Below, in pieces: positions 31,967 through 39,709 of a stretch of 52,293 bases of DNA. Position 1 is the stretch's first letter. Each line of letters starts with the position of its first letter. A program made the position numbers and the translations under genes. This stretch comes from an uncultured Eubacteriales bacterium (lineage in GTDB: Bacteria > Bacillota > Clostridia > Christensenellales > Aristaeellaceae): contig CACZXF010000020.1 of NCBI GenBank assembly GCA_902785105.1, forward strand, positions 1 to 52,293, written 5' to 3'. The notes beneath the pieces were generated by a model. It saw only the letters and a list, made by a program, of their open reading frames with translations. It did no database searches and was not told the DNA's origin.

Positions 31967-33445
31967 TCAGAATGCCAGGCTGTCCAGCCTTTCCGTCAGC
32001 TCAGCGATCTTCTCCGCACAGTGGCGAACCACCCGGTGGTCCGCGTCGGAGGGCTTTCTCTGTTTGCGAATCTTCCGGATCATGCGGCTGTAGCCGATGA
32101 GCGACGCCTTCTCCGCGACCTCGTCAAGCCGCGCCTCATCCTCCGTACCCAGATAGTGCTTCAGGAAGAAGCGGAAAAATCGCTGAGAGGTTTCGTAGGA
32201 AAAGCCCATGAAGCGCTCGATGACGCCGGGGTCATCCTCCCCGAGGAGCACGTAAAAGTAATACAGGTCGCTGAGTTCCACGATGGGATGCCCCACGGCG
32301 AGGCGGTCCATGTCGATCAGCAGCGGCTCGCCCCGCTGGAGGAATACGTTGCCCGTGTGGAAATCGCCATGGAGCAAAGTGTCGGTCCGGGGCAGCGCTT
32401 CCAGGAGTGCCATGACCTTTCCGGCCAGGTCCGGGTCCTCACGGCCGATGCCGCCCTCGATGTAGTCGCGTATGCGGTCCATGACGCCGGGGAAGCCGTC
32501 GTCCGCCGTCACCTCCGTGTCGTGGATGGTGTGCGCCACCTCCGACATCAGCTTCGCGTAGGCCTCCACCTGGCCGGGGTCCCTGGCAATACAGTAGGAG
32601 ATGGTTTCGGAATCCACCAGCTCGTACATGGCCCCGTAATGATCCCCCACGGCCACGATGCCGAAGGAGATGGCGGTGGGGATGCCCAGTATGAAGGCCT
32701 TGCGGGCCATGGCGATCTCCCGCTCCACGTCGTTGTAGGTGTTGTTCTGATTGTAAACCTTGATGATCAGCTCGTCGTCGTAGCGGTACACATCGCCCTT
32801 GGCCCCGCGCCCGATGCGCTTGCAGCCCTCCACGGACACCTCCCGGTACTTCCGGTATCGCGCCTTTTCGGAATCGAAGGAGCCGGGCCAGATGAAATTG
32901 ATGTGCTTGATGAACTCCTTGAACGCGCCGGTCTTGTTCAGAGACAGCTCAAGCTGCTCCGCGATGGTCTGGTAGTACCAGTGGTGCATTTCGGGGTCGT
33001 GCTGATGGAAGCTCTCCCACACCTTTTCCCCATGCTCGGAGTAGTTGCCCGCCAATGACCGGATGTTGGCCAGCTTGTCCGCCAGCCACAGCATCCTGAC
33101 GCCCTGGTCGTCGGCGTTCCTGAGCACCTTCAGGGATTCCTCCTTGCGCCGCTTCCAGCTCTCGCTGCGGCTCTCGCCGGGATAATTATTCTCCGATTCG
33201 GAGGACACCAGCAGCGCCACGCGCTCGCCGAAGCGCTTTTCGATCTCCTGAAGCGTGCCGTCGGTGTCCTCCACGATGTCGTGCAGTATGCCCGCGGTGA
33301 TGACGTCCTGGTCGTCGGTCATCGTCGCCAGGATCTGCGCCACCTCCAGCGGATGCAGTATGTAGGGGATGCTTCCCAGCTTGCGCACCTTGCCCTGGTG
33401 CATCACAGTGGCATAGATGATGGCTTCCTCGATCTTGTTCATCAT
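31967..33445 (-). CDS. RelA/MESH1-type HD hydrolase fused to an APH-like kinase
   Basis: The N-terminal 180 residues carry the HD signature of (p)ppGpp hydrolases: His31 in YILHPLEV, HD at 55-56 in AGILHDIVEDT with Glu59-Asp60, and Asp123 in LWLADKLANIRSL. There is no synthetase, TGS or ACT domain. From about residue 210 a protein-kinase-like phosphotransferase begins: RIGRGAKGDVYRYDD as the nucleotide loop, ELIIKVYN with the Lys, then catalytic HGDFHTGNVFL and metal-binding LLIDMDRLAVGH. Helical text ends the protein. Separately, MESH1-like HD and APH-like modules are well known; their fusion inside a VOC array is unusual. The RBS is weak. Both halves keep their catalytic residues. Confidence 0.85.
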   Translation of the reverse strand: MMNKIEEAIIYATVMHQGKVRKLGSIPYILHPLEVAQILATMTDDQDVITAGILHDIVEDTDGTLQEIEKRFGERVALLVSSESENNYPGESRSESWKRRKEESLKVLRNADDQGVRMLWLADKLANIRSLAGNYSEHGEKVWESFHQHDPEMHHWYYQTIAEQLELSLNKTGAFKEFIKHINFIWPGSFDSEKARYRKYREVSVEGCKRIGRGAKGDVYRYDDELIIKVYNQNNTYNDVEREIAMARKAFILGIPTAISFGIVAVGDHYGAMYELVDSETISYCIARDPGQVEAYAKLMSEVAHTIHDTEVTADDGFPGVMDRIRDYIEGGIGREDPDLAGKVMALLEALPRTDTLLHGDFHTGNVFLQRGEPLLIDMDRLAVGHPIVELSDLYYFYVLLGEDDPGVIERFMGFSYETSQRFFRFFLKHYLGTEDEARLDEVAEKASLIGYSRMIRKIRKQRKPSDADHRVVRHCAEKIAELTERLDSLAF

Positions 33446-33478
33446 GACGTTGTTTCCTGCCTTCCGGTTACTGGATGA

Positions 33479-33519
33479 TCAATGGGCGAATCGTGAAAAA
33501 CCATCGATTCGCCCATTGA
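33479..33519. promoter_or_regulatory. Perfect 15-bp hairpin between VOC copy E and the HD-kinase gene
   Basis: TCAATGGGCGAATCG (33479-33493) is the exact inverse of CGATTCGCCCATTGA (33505-33519). No T run follows on either strand, so it is more likely an mRNA-stability or attenuation hairpin than a full terminator. Confidence 0.5.
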
Positions 33520-33521
33520 GA

Positions 33522-33902
33522 TTATCGGTCTTCCTTCCTGATGTGCTTGATCAGGTTGATGGCGAAGCCGGAGGGCGAAACCATCATGGTCGCGTGGGAG
33601 GAACCCGTATCCGTCACCTTCTCGCCCTGGGCATTCTTGAAGCCGCGGGCGGTCAGGAATTCATAAGCCTCGTCGAAGTCGTCCACGTTCATGCGGATCG
33701 CCATGATGTCCCGCGGAAAATTGTCCACCTGAGTGACGTCCACATGGAAGCCGTTGACGTCCTTCATGCGGACGGTGGTGATGTCCTCGTCGTTGATGCC
33801 CGTCTTCGTGTGCCGCTGCTCGAAGCCCAGCGCCTCGAAGAGGGCGATGGCGGTTTCAGCGTTCCCAGTGATGAGGCCGGGGTTAAAGGATGTGATCTTC
33901 AT
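33522..33902 (-). CDS. VOC-fold paralogue E
   Basis: 126 residues, start MKITSFNPGLITGNAETAIA. Loop TKTGINDEDITTVRMKD and core VNGFHVDVTQVDNFPRDIMA place it in the same subgroup as copies F and I. It keeps IRMNVDDFDEAYEFLTARGF and MVSPSGFAINLIKHIRKEDR. A shorter start is used because the in-frame ATG at 34040 lies inside copy D. Ten bases separate it from copy D. Confidence 0.88.
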   Translation of the reverse strand: MKITSFNPGLITGNAETAIALFEALGFEQRHTKTGINDEDITTVRMKDVNGFHVDVTQVDNFPRDIMAIRMNVDDFDEAYEFLTARGFKNAQGEKVTDTGSSHATMMVSPSGFAINLIKHIRKEDR

Positions 33903-33912
33903 ACTGTTGACC

Positions 33913-34305
33913 TCACTTCCTGTCTTCCTTTTTGATGTGCTTGACGAGGGAAATGCTGAAGCCAGAGGGGGAGACCATCGACAGTCCCTTCGCGGATGTG
34001 CTTTCGGTGACCGGGTTCCCGCCCTGGGGCTTAAAGCCATGGTCTATCAGGAGCTTGTAGACCTCGTCGAAGTCGTCCACGTTGATTCGGATGCTGGTTA
34101 TGTCCCGCTCAAGCTTTGCGGCGGTGTTGACCACGTCCACCCGGAAGCCGTTTGCGTCGCCCATGCGATAATCGGTATAGTCGTTGCCGGAAGCCGCCGT
34201 GTTGCTGGGCGCATGGCGCTTCTCAAAGCCCAGGGCCTCAAACAGGCTGACAATGGACTCCGCGTCCTTCGTGGCAATCAGAGGGTTAAAGCTGGTGATC
34301 TTCAT
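33913..34305 (-). CDS. VOC-fold paralogue D
   Basis: 130 residues, start MKITSFNPLIATKDAESIVS after GGAGAAAACCCC. Loop text KRHAPSNTAASGNDYTDYRM groups it with copies B and C, which share the APSNT or PTGTS insert. Then GDANGFRVDVVNTAAKLERD, IRINVDDFDEVYKLLIDHGF and VSPSGFSISLVKHIKKEDRK. ANGFR replaces ANGFH. Confidence 0.87.
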   Translation of the reverse strand: MKITSFNPLIATKDAESIVSLFEALGFEKRHAPSNTAASGNDYTDYRMGDANGFRVDVVNTAAKLERDITSIRINVDDFDEVYKLLIDHGFKPQGGNPVTESTSAKGLSMVSPSGFSISLVKHIKKEDRK

Positions 34306-34321
34306 GGGGTTTTCTCCTTCC

Positions 34322-34708
34322 TCAGGCATGGTCCTTGATGTGCTGGATCAGATTGATGGCGAAGCCGGAGGGAGAGTACAGTATGCACGCCTTGGCCGAG
34401 CCGGTATTCGTAACGGAACCGTTCTGTCCGTTCCCGAAGCCGCGGGCGGTCAAAAACTCATAGGCTTCCTCGAAGTTGTCCACATTCATGCGAATGGCGG
34501 TCAGGTCCTGGGTCCGCGGCGCGGTGGAGGTGGTGACATCCACGTGGAAGCCGTTCGCGTCGGTCATGCGATAGGCGACGTATTCGTTCCCGATGGCGGA
34601 CGTGCCGGTGGGATTGTGCTTCTTCACAAAGCCCAGCGCCTCAAACACGCTGACGACCTCTTCCACATTGTTGGTGACGATCAGGGGATTGAATGATGTG
34701 ATCTTCAT
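34322..34708 (-). CDS. VOC-fold paralogue C
   Basis: 128 residues with a GGAGGAA RBS; start MKITSFNPLIVTNNVEEVVS. The loop FVKKHNPTGTSAIGNEYVAY is followed by RMTDANGFHVDVTTSTAPRT, IRMNVDNFEEAYEFLTARGF and YSPSGFAINLIQHIKDHA. Same subgroup as B and D by the longer loop. Confidence 0.88.
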   Translation of the reverse strand: MKITSFNPLIVTNNVEEVVSVFEALGFVKKHNPTGTSAIGNEYVAYRMTDANGFHVDVTTSTAPRTQDLTAIRMNVDNFEEAYEFLTARGFGNGQNGSVTNTGSAKACILYSPSGFAINLIQHIKDHA

Positions 34709-34726
34709 GGTATTGTTCCTCCTTAT

Positions 34727-35110
34727 TTATTCGTGATCTTTGATGTGCTTGACGATGGAGATCCGGAAGCCGGAAGGCGCTTCCATCGTCGCGAACGTGG
34801 CGCTGCGGGTCCCGTCGATCCGATCCCCGTGGACATTCTTATAGCCGCGGGCGAGCAGAATGTTATAAGCTTCCTCAAAATCATCTACGTTCATGCGGAT
34901 GAGCGTCCTATCCCGCGAGATGGCCTCTGAGGTTCCCACCACATCCACATGATAGCCGTTGGGGTGCTTCATGCGATAGCTGGTCACATGTTTGTCTGCA
35001 ATGGTGTTGGACGGCGCATGGGTATTTTCAAAGCCCAGGGCTTCAAAAACCTTCTTGGCAGCCTCAACCTCCGGAGTGACGATGATGGGATCAAGGGATG
35101 TAATTTTCAT
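34727..35110 (-). CDS. VOC-fold paralogue B
   Basis: 127 residues with GGAGGCG before the ATG; start MKITSLDPIIVTPEVEAAKK, a variant first strand. The loop ENTHAPSNTIADKHVTSYRM and KHPNGYHVDVVGTSEAI, then IRMNVDDFEEAYNILLARGY and EAPSGFRISIVKHIKDHE. It is the most divergent copy in the first module, which suggests an older duplication. Confidence 0.87.
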   Translation of the reverse strand: MKITSLDPIIVTPEVEAAKKVFEALGFENTHAPSNTIADKHVTSYRMKHPNGYHVDVVGTSEAISRDRTLIRMNVDDFEEAYNILLARGYKNVHGDRIDGTRSATFATMEAPSGFRISIVKHIKDHE

Positions 35111-35139
35111 GGTGCCGCCTCCTTCACAAATGATATGGC

Positions 35140-35514
35140 TTATTCATGGTCCTTGATGTGCTTGACGATGTCGATGCCAAAGCCGGAGGGCGAGGTCATC
35201 AGCACGGACTTGGAGGAAGGCGTGAGAGAATTGCTGCCATCCACAGCCTTAAAACCATGGGCGGTGAGCAGATTAAAGGCTTCATCCAGATCATCCACGT
35301 TCATGCGAATGATCATCATATCCCGTTCCATCATGTTCGCCTGGGTGATGTCGATATGAAAGCCGTTGGCGTCCTTCATGCGAACGGTATTGATGTCCTC
35401 GCTGACGCCGCTGACCTTGCTATGGCGCTTTTCAAAGCCAAGCGCCTCGAACAATTCCATGCTCTCAGCCTGCTTCCTGGTGACGATCAACGGGTTAAAA
35501 GAGGTGATCTTCAT
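35140..35514 (-). CDS. VOC-fold paralogue A (first in the array)
   Basis: 124 residues and first in transcription order, with GAGAGGAGAC upstream. Start MKITSFNPLIVTRKQAESME; loop SKVSGVSEDINTVRMKDANG; core FHIDITQANMMERDMMIIRM, NVDDLDEAFNLLTAHGF and TSPSGFGIDIVKHIKDHE. Only short gaps of 29 bases or less link A to E, so A-E are one transcription unit, probably continuing into the HD-kinase gene. Confidence 0.88.
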   Translation of the reverse strand: MKITSFNPLIVTRKQAESMELFEALGFEKRHSKVSGVSEDINTVRMKDANGFHIDITQANMMERDMMIIRMNVDDLDEAFNLLTAHGFKAVDGSNSLTPSSKSVLMTSPSGFGIDIVKHIKDHE

Positions 35515-35608
35515 GGTTCTGTCTCCTCTCTGATAATCGCAAAAGCTGTCGATCTTCCCCGGTCACTGGTATGCTCTGGAAATCGCTTCTGCCTATCTTT
35601 ATCATAAT

Positions 35609-35627
35609 AGCATACTAATATTATGCT
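35609..35627. promoter_or_regulatory. Inverted repeat upstream of the VOC array
   Basis: AGCATA (35609-35614) and TATGCT (35622-35627) flank a 7-base AT-rich centre, about 95 bases before the first VOC start in the array's likely promoter region. A plausible operator; no regulator is assigned. Between 35628 and 35777 a minus-strand frame reads GALRRGDKGDEVRKL, which hints at a peptidoglycan-binding-1 remnant but is too short to call. Confidence 0.35.
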
Positions 35628-35777
35628 CACGTAAAAAATGAATGGTTTTACAACATCTATACTGACGTAGCTGCCGTCAGCGCTGTCCGCCAGAACATGT
35701 AACTTCCTGACTTCGTCGCCCTTATCTCCCCGACGCAGGGCGCCATCCGGGTCAAATTCCTGAGTTGTTTTTGTGGC

Positions 35778-35918
35778 TCAAACCTGGTACTTGTGCGCGC
35801 CTCCCATTTCATGGATCGGTTTGTCGGGCGGCTCGCCGTTGCTGGTGAACACGACGGTCAAAGCGCTGTTTTCTCTGGTCAGGCACACCATCATGGTATC
35901 GCCCCGGCGTGCTTCTAT
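35778..35918 (-). pseudogene. Fragment of a histidine-kinase ATPase domain
   Basis: About 40 codons read RRGDTMMVCLTRENSALTVV then FTSNGEPPDKPIHEMGG. In LytS-like kinases this is the strand before, and the whole of, the G1 box (F(T/S)NNG.PP...E.GGL), which should continue as GGLSNLRRRVE. Here it changes to AHKYQV and stops. The N-terminal part of the ORF up to 36038 is not kinase-like. It is a second kinase relic in the window, distinct from the one at 13017. Confidence 0.45.
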
Positions 35919-36144
35919 AGTAACAAAACATATATTATTTGCGTTTTTCTGAGGTTCTCCTTGAAAAAACAAGATAGTCGGAGTATAATGGTAAGTGAAA
36001 TCTAACATGACTTTTTCGCCCATCCTGCGGCGCGTCAAGGTTGGACGGCTGTGCGGTGGGCTTTCATAATGAGTGTGGGTTAGATAAATCTAATGATATC
36101 AACGATTATAAAGACATGACCCGGCATCATGAGGAGGGAACGAT

Positions 36145-36765
36145 ATGAAGGACTACGAAGCATTGTCGAAGAAGCATTTTGATGGGCAGGCTGCCGAATA
36201 CGATCAGCGCGACACCTATTATTACTCGCAAAACGGAAAAATCAGTTGTCGCGACATTGCGGAACAGATAAGGAACGTTCCCTATGAAGCGCTTTTGGAC
36301 GTGGGCTGTGGGACCGGATTTCTGATCGACATTCTTGCGAAGGAAAAACCCGCGAGATACTGCGGCGTGGATCTGTCAGATGAGATGATACGCGTAGCGA
36401 AGCGCAAGGTGATTTCCGGCGCGGCGTTCACCGTGGGCTCTGCCGACAAGCTGCCCTATCCGGATGGGAGCTTCGATATCGTCACATGCTCCCAGAGCTT
36501 CCATCACTATCCCTACCCTGAAAAGGCGATGCGGGAGGCAAAGCGCGTGCTGAAGCCCGGTGGATTGTATATCCTCTCCGACACTGGCATCGGCGGTATC
36601 GGCGCGTGGATCGACAATCACATTCTCTTTAAGTTGATGACGAGCGGCGACTGCCACACCACAAACCGCAAGGGCATTGAAAAGATGATGAAAGGCGCGG
36701 GATTTACAATTACGGATTCCCGGCAGATCAAGGGCATGATCTATACCGTCACAGGAAAAAAGTAA
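36145..36765 (+). CDS. Class I SAM-dependent methyltransferase (UbiE-like)
   Basis: The 206-residue protein has motif I LLDVGCGTGFL (near 50-60), motif II YCGVDLSDEMI, FTVGSADKLPYPDGSFDIVT and the post-motif LKPGGLYILSD. This is the UbiE/Methyltransf_11 arrangement, so the acceptor is probably a small molecule. An AGGAGGGAACGAT RBS supports the ATG. It stands alone; no operon partner is obvious, and the upstream 105 bases hold only AT-rich DNA. Confidence 0.88.
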   Translation: MKDYEALSKKHFDGQAAEYDQRDTYYYSQNGKISCRDIAEQIRNVPYEALLDVGCGTGFLIDILAKEKPARYCGVDLSDEMIRVAKRKVISGAAFTVGSADKLPYPDGSFDIVTCSQSFHHYPYPEKAMREAKRVLKPGGLYILSDTGIGGIGAWIDNHILFKLMTSGDCHTTNRKGIEKMMKGAGFTITDSRQIKGMIYTVTGKK

Positions 36766-36980
36766 AGTCGGGGAGAATAGGCAGACACTTGGCGTGATGT
36801 TCTTCATGGATCTCTGCGCACTTGTCGGCGCAGCCGGGGGATTTTGACAGGGCTTTGGGCCTGTCTCTGACTCGATGATATGGAGCGGCGTCAATGATAG
36901 CTGCCTTTCCGGACCGGATGCTGTTTCCCGCTGCGCTGATGGGATGTTCGGTCGCATGGAGACGGCAAGGGGAGAAAAAC

Positions 36981-37676
36981 ATGAACAGAGAAAAAGCGGA
37001 GCGATATCTGAAAATCGGCCTGTTCGGCGCGATATTGACGCTGATCGGCGATCTTCTGATCGGCGCGGCGAAATTTCCGGACGGGATGAATATGATCGAT
37101 GGCTACTTCGCCATCGCGCTGACCCTGCCGGCCTGGCGGCCGGTCCTGGGCGGCCTGATCGGCTTTGTGGGAATATGCCTGGAATTCTGCGGCCTTATAA
37201 CCATTTACCCGTTGATTCGGGAGAAGATGCCGCGGGGCGGTCGGTTCTATAAACTGTCGATGTATGTCTATCTTGCCATCGGTGGCGGAGCGGTACATCT
37301 GCCCTGCGGCACGTTCATGTGGCTCTATAAGTCAGTTACCGATGCGGCAGGACAGGCCGCGGGCCATGACATCGCCCTTAATTACCTTCTGTACTTTCTG
37401 CTTCCGTCCGCGGCCGTCTTTGGGGTATTCTTTGCCGGCGCTAATGTGGTGCAGTTCATCGCCTTCGCCAGGTGCTATACCCCCTTTCCCAAATGGTACT
37501 GCGTGTTCAATCTGATGATAGGGAAGATCTTTTTCAACGGGATGCGGCGGCTCGGCAACACGGCGCTGATCAATGGGATCGGAACGTCGAATATGAGCCT
37601 CGGTGCGATCGTCATGTTCACGGCGCTGCTGCTTGGCTGGAAGAGGTACGTGGGCGACAGGGAATATGACTTGTGA
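36981..37676 (+). CDS. Seven-helix membrane protein of unknown function
   Basis: The 231-residue protein starts MNREKAERYLKIGLFGAILT with GGGGAG upstream; the longer frame from 36894 lacks an RBS. About seven hydrophobic helices, with PDGMNMIDGYFAIA and ALTLPAWRPVLGGLIGFVG near the start, may place it in the DUF6796-type membrane family; this is tentative. No active-site motif is seen. It is followed by another membrane protein 39 bases on. Confidence 0.75.
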   Translation: MNREKAERYLKIGLFGAILTLIGDLLIGAAKFPDGMNMIDGYFAIALTLPAWRPVLGGLIGFVGICLEFCGLITIYPLIREKMPRGGRFYKLSMYVYLAIGGGAVHLPCGTFMWLYKSVTDAAGQAAGHDIALNYLLYFLLPSAAVFGVFFAGANVVQFIAFARCYTPFPKWYCVFNLMIGKIFFNGMRRLGNTALINGIGTSNMSLGAIVMFTALLLGWKRYVGDREYDL

Positions 37677-37715
37677 GCATTTTGTACAATAATAAGCCTT
37701 CAGGAGGGGAATGAC

Positions 37716-38213
37716 ATGCTGTTAACGTTATTTCTTGCGATGGTATTCTGTGGGGCGATAACGCTCCTGCTGATATCGGCGGTGGCTTTTGTTCAGGACA
37801 ACCGATTTTTCTCGTCAGCTCCGAAAGAGGCTCTGGAGGTCTTAAAACCAAGAAGCGGGGAACTGTTCTATGGCGCCAGGGCCATGGGATGGGTGTTGAT
37901 GATCCTGAGCGTATTGTCGATATTGGGTGTAGGCGTGGTCTCGATCTGGGACGGCATCAGAAGTGGCTTTAACTTTGGACAGTTCTTCTTGCGCTTTGTG
38001 CTCATCTTCACGATCTACAAGGCCTACGACATGATCTTCTTTGACTGGTTTCTCCTTTGCAAATTCCACTTCTTCCAGTATTACTACCCTGAGGTGGAGC
38101 GTGTGTACAACGGCAGAAAGTATGGGTTTAATTTGAAAAGCCAGCTTCTGAAGCTGCTCATCATCTTTCCTGCGGCATCTGCCCTGGCGGCCTGGATATG
38201 TACGCTGTTTTAA
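37716..38213 (+). CDS. Membrane protein of unknown function
   Basis: The 165-residue protein has hydrophobic helices near residues 3-26, 57-78, 89-115 and 145-163, and an aromatic segment IFFDWFLLCKFHFFQYYYPE between the last two. AGGAGGGG lies before the ATG. It follows the previous membrane protein on the same strand and may be co-transcribed. No family is recognised with confidence. Confidence 0.75.
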   Translation: MLLTLFLAMVFCGAITLLLISAVAFVQDNRFFSSAPKEALEVLKPRSGELFYGARAMGWVLMILSVLSILGVGVVSIWDGIRSGFNFGQFFLRFVLIFTIYKAYDMIFFDWFLLCKFHFFQYYYPEVERVYNGRKYGFNLKSQLLKLLIIFPAASALAAWICTLF

Positions 38214-38302
38214 CCCCTGATTCTCGGCGGTTACGCAATATGAGGCGGCAAATCCCGCCGCCTGACAAATCCCCTGTTAGCTTAATTTTACGCCTTTTAC
38301 TG

Positions 38303-38331
38303 TTGCATTGAGAATGGTAAAATGATATACT
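38303..38331 (+). promoter_or_regulatory. Promoter of the riboswitch-controlled ABC operon
   Basis: TTGCAT (38303-38308), a 17-base spacer and TATACT (38326-38331) lie just before the cobalamin riboswitch. Confidence 0.7.
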
Positions 38332-38349
38332 ATTTACACAATAGAATAT

Positions 38350-38535
38350 ACGGGTATCCACGGGTGTCCAAACGTCCGCGCATCAACGTCGATCGGACGT
38401 GAGGAAGAATAGGGAACGGAGTGTGAATCTCCGACAGGACCGCTGCTGTGAGGTCGAGCCGGGGCCATAGACCATTGATCTTCGGATTGAGAAGGGGCCG
38501 GGGCGAGGAAGCCGAGTCAGAAGACCTGCCTGTGG
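38350..38535 (+). ncRNA. Cobalamin riboswitch
   Basis: The conserved core is clear. A GAATAGGGAAC segment and GTGTGAATCTCCGACAGGAC lead into CGCTGCTGTGA (38441-38451). A variable GC-rich arm follows, then GAAGCCGAGTCAG and the B12 box AGTCAGAAGACCTGCC at 38515-38530. These elements define the corrinoid-sensing aptamer. It lies between a promoter and a terminator, so ligand binding probably ends transcription before the ABC genes when corrinoid is ample. Confidence 0.88.
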
Positions 38536-38652
38536 AAAGATATATTGGATTCTTCGGACTCAAGAATGATATGTCCCAAAGGACCGCAGAGGCGCTGCGC
38601 CTGTCTGCGGGTTTCTCGTAGCGCCGCTCTACGCATTTGGCGCGGACGATTA

Positions 38653-38697
38653 CAGGACATGCTTGAACGGGGATTCAGGCATGTCCTGATTCTTTTT
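38653..38697 (+). terminator. Terminator acting as riboswitch expression platform
   Basis: CAGGACATGCTTGAA (38653-38667) pairs with TTCAGGCATGTCCTG (38674-38688), with one G-T pair, followed by ATTCTTTTT. It precedes the ABC operon and is well placed to be controlled by the riboswitch. Another hairpin (CCGCAGAGGCG... near 38584-38610) lies between them. Confidence 0.8.
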
Positions 38698-38714
38698 GGA
38701 AGGAAAGCGAATCA

Positions 38715-38774
38715 ATGAAAACTGTGATCTATGAAAGTGCGCACGGCGACAGGGTCAGTGCTGAACAATCATGA
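38715..38774 (+). CDS. Possible 19-codon leader ORF
   Basis: An ATG with GGAAGGAAAG upstream opens 19 codons (MKTVIYESAHGDRVSAEQS) ending in a TGA that overlaps the permease ATG (ATGA). The overlap suggests it couples translation of the permease. No family is recognised, and it could equally be a worn remnant of a longer gene. Confidence 0.35.
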   Translation: MKTVIYESAHGDRVSAEQS

Positions 38775-39709
38775 AGCGTTATATTATTGGTCGGGTGTTG
38801 TTCGTCATACCCATCATGCTGATCCTCTCCTTTTTCACCTTCGCGCTGACCTATCTGTCCCCCTCCGACCCGATCACGCTGAAGTACGAGCGCATGGGCG
38901 CGGTGCCGGACAAGGCGCTGGTGGAGGCGGAGAAGACGGAAGCGGGGCTGAACGATCCCTTTCTCGTTCAGTATTTGCGCTGGCTAAGGAACGTGCTGCG
39001 CGGGGACCTCGGAAAGTCGTATTTTTACAGCACCTCCGTGTGGTCGGAGATGACCAAGCGCATCCCCAATACGCTGATCCTCACCGGGGCGACGCTGTTG
39101 TTGACGGTGATTTTCGCCACGCCGCTGGGCATACTCTCGGCGGTGAAGCAGGGCACCTGGGTGGACGGGCTGATCCGCTTCATCTCCTTCTTCGGCGTTT
39201 CGATGCCCTCCTTCTGGGTGGGCACGCTGCTGATGTACGCCTTCGGTGTGAAGCTGAAGCTGCTGCCCATCCTCGGCAGCGGCGATTTCCAGCACCTGAT
39301 ACTGCCCGCGGCCACGCTGGCCTTCTGGATGGTGTCGTTGTATGTGCGGCGGGTGCGCGGCAGCATGCTGGAGGAGATGAACAAGGACTACCTCACCGGC
39401 GCGCTGGCCCAGGGCATGAGCCGCAGGCGCGTGATACTGAAGCAGATATTGCCCAATTCGCTGCTGTCGGTCATCACCATGTTCGCCATGTCCATTGGCA
39501 GCCTGCTGGGCGGCGCGACCATCGTGGAGACCATCTTTGAATGGAAGGGCGTGGGCAAGATGGCCGTGGAGGCCATCTCCGTGCGCGACTATCCCATCAT
39601 ACAGGGCTACGTGCTGTGGATGGCCATCATCTATGTGACGGTCAACCTGGTGGTGGACCTGTCCTATCACTATCTCGACCCGAGGATCAGACTGGGGGGC
39701 CGCCGATGA
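38771..39709 (+). CDS. Nik/Dpp-type ABC importer, permease 1 (operon 2)
   Basis: 312 residues; MKRYIIGRVLFVIPIMLILS first helix, then SFFTFALTYLSPSDPI, an EAA loop MNKDYLTGALAQGMSRRRVI and the GSLLGGATIVETIFEWKGVG segment. DppB/NikB class, a parologue of the protein at 19869. It follows a cobalamin riboswitch, so its substrate is probably linked to corrinoid or cobalt supply. The start overlaps the leader ORF. Confidence 0.93.
   Translation: MKRYIIGRVLFVIPIMLILSFFTFALTYLSPSDPITLKYERMGAVPDKALVEAEKTEAGLNDPFLVQYLRWLRNVLRGDLGKSYFYSTSVWSEMTKRIPNTLILTGATLLLTVIFATPLGILSAVKQGTWVDGLIRFISFFGVSMPSFWVGTLLMYAFGVKLKLLPILGSGDFQHLILPAATLAFWMVSLYVRRVRGSMLEEMNKDYLTGALAQGMSRRRVILKQILPNSLLSVITMFAMSIGSLLGGATIVETIFEWKGVGKMAVEAISVRDYPIIQGYVLWMAIIYVTVNLVVDLSYHYLDPRIRLGGRR

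Noticed and set aside
35640-35770. Possible peptidoglycan-binding-1 fragment (LRRGDKGDEVRKL) on the minus strand
   Set aside because: Only about 13 residues fit; not enough to call a pseudogene.
38571-38640. Second hairpin region below the riboswitch as a separate terminator
   Set aside because: The CCGCAG.../CTGCGG hairpin has no T tail; it is more likely part of the riboswitch's folding switch.
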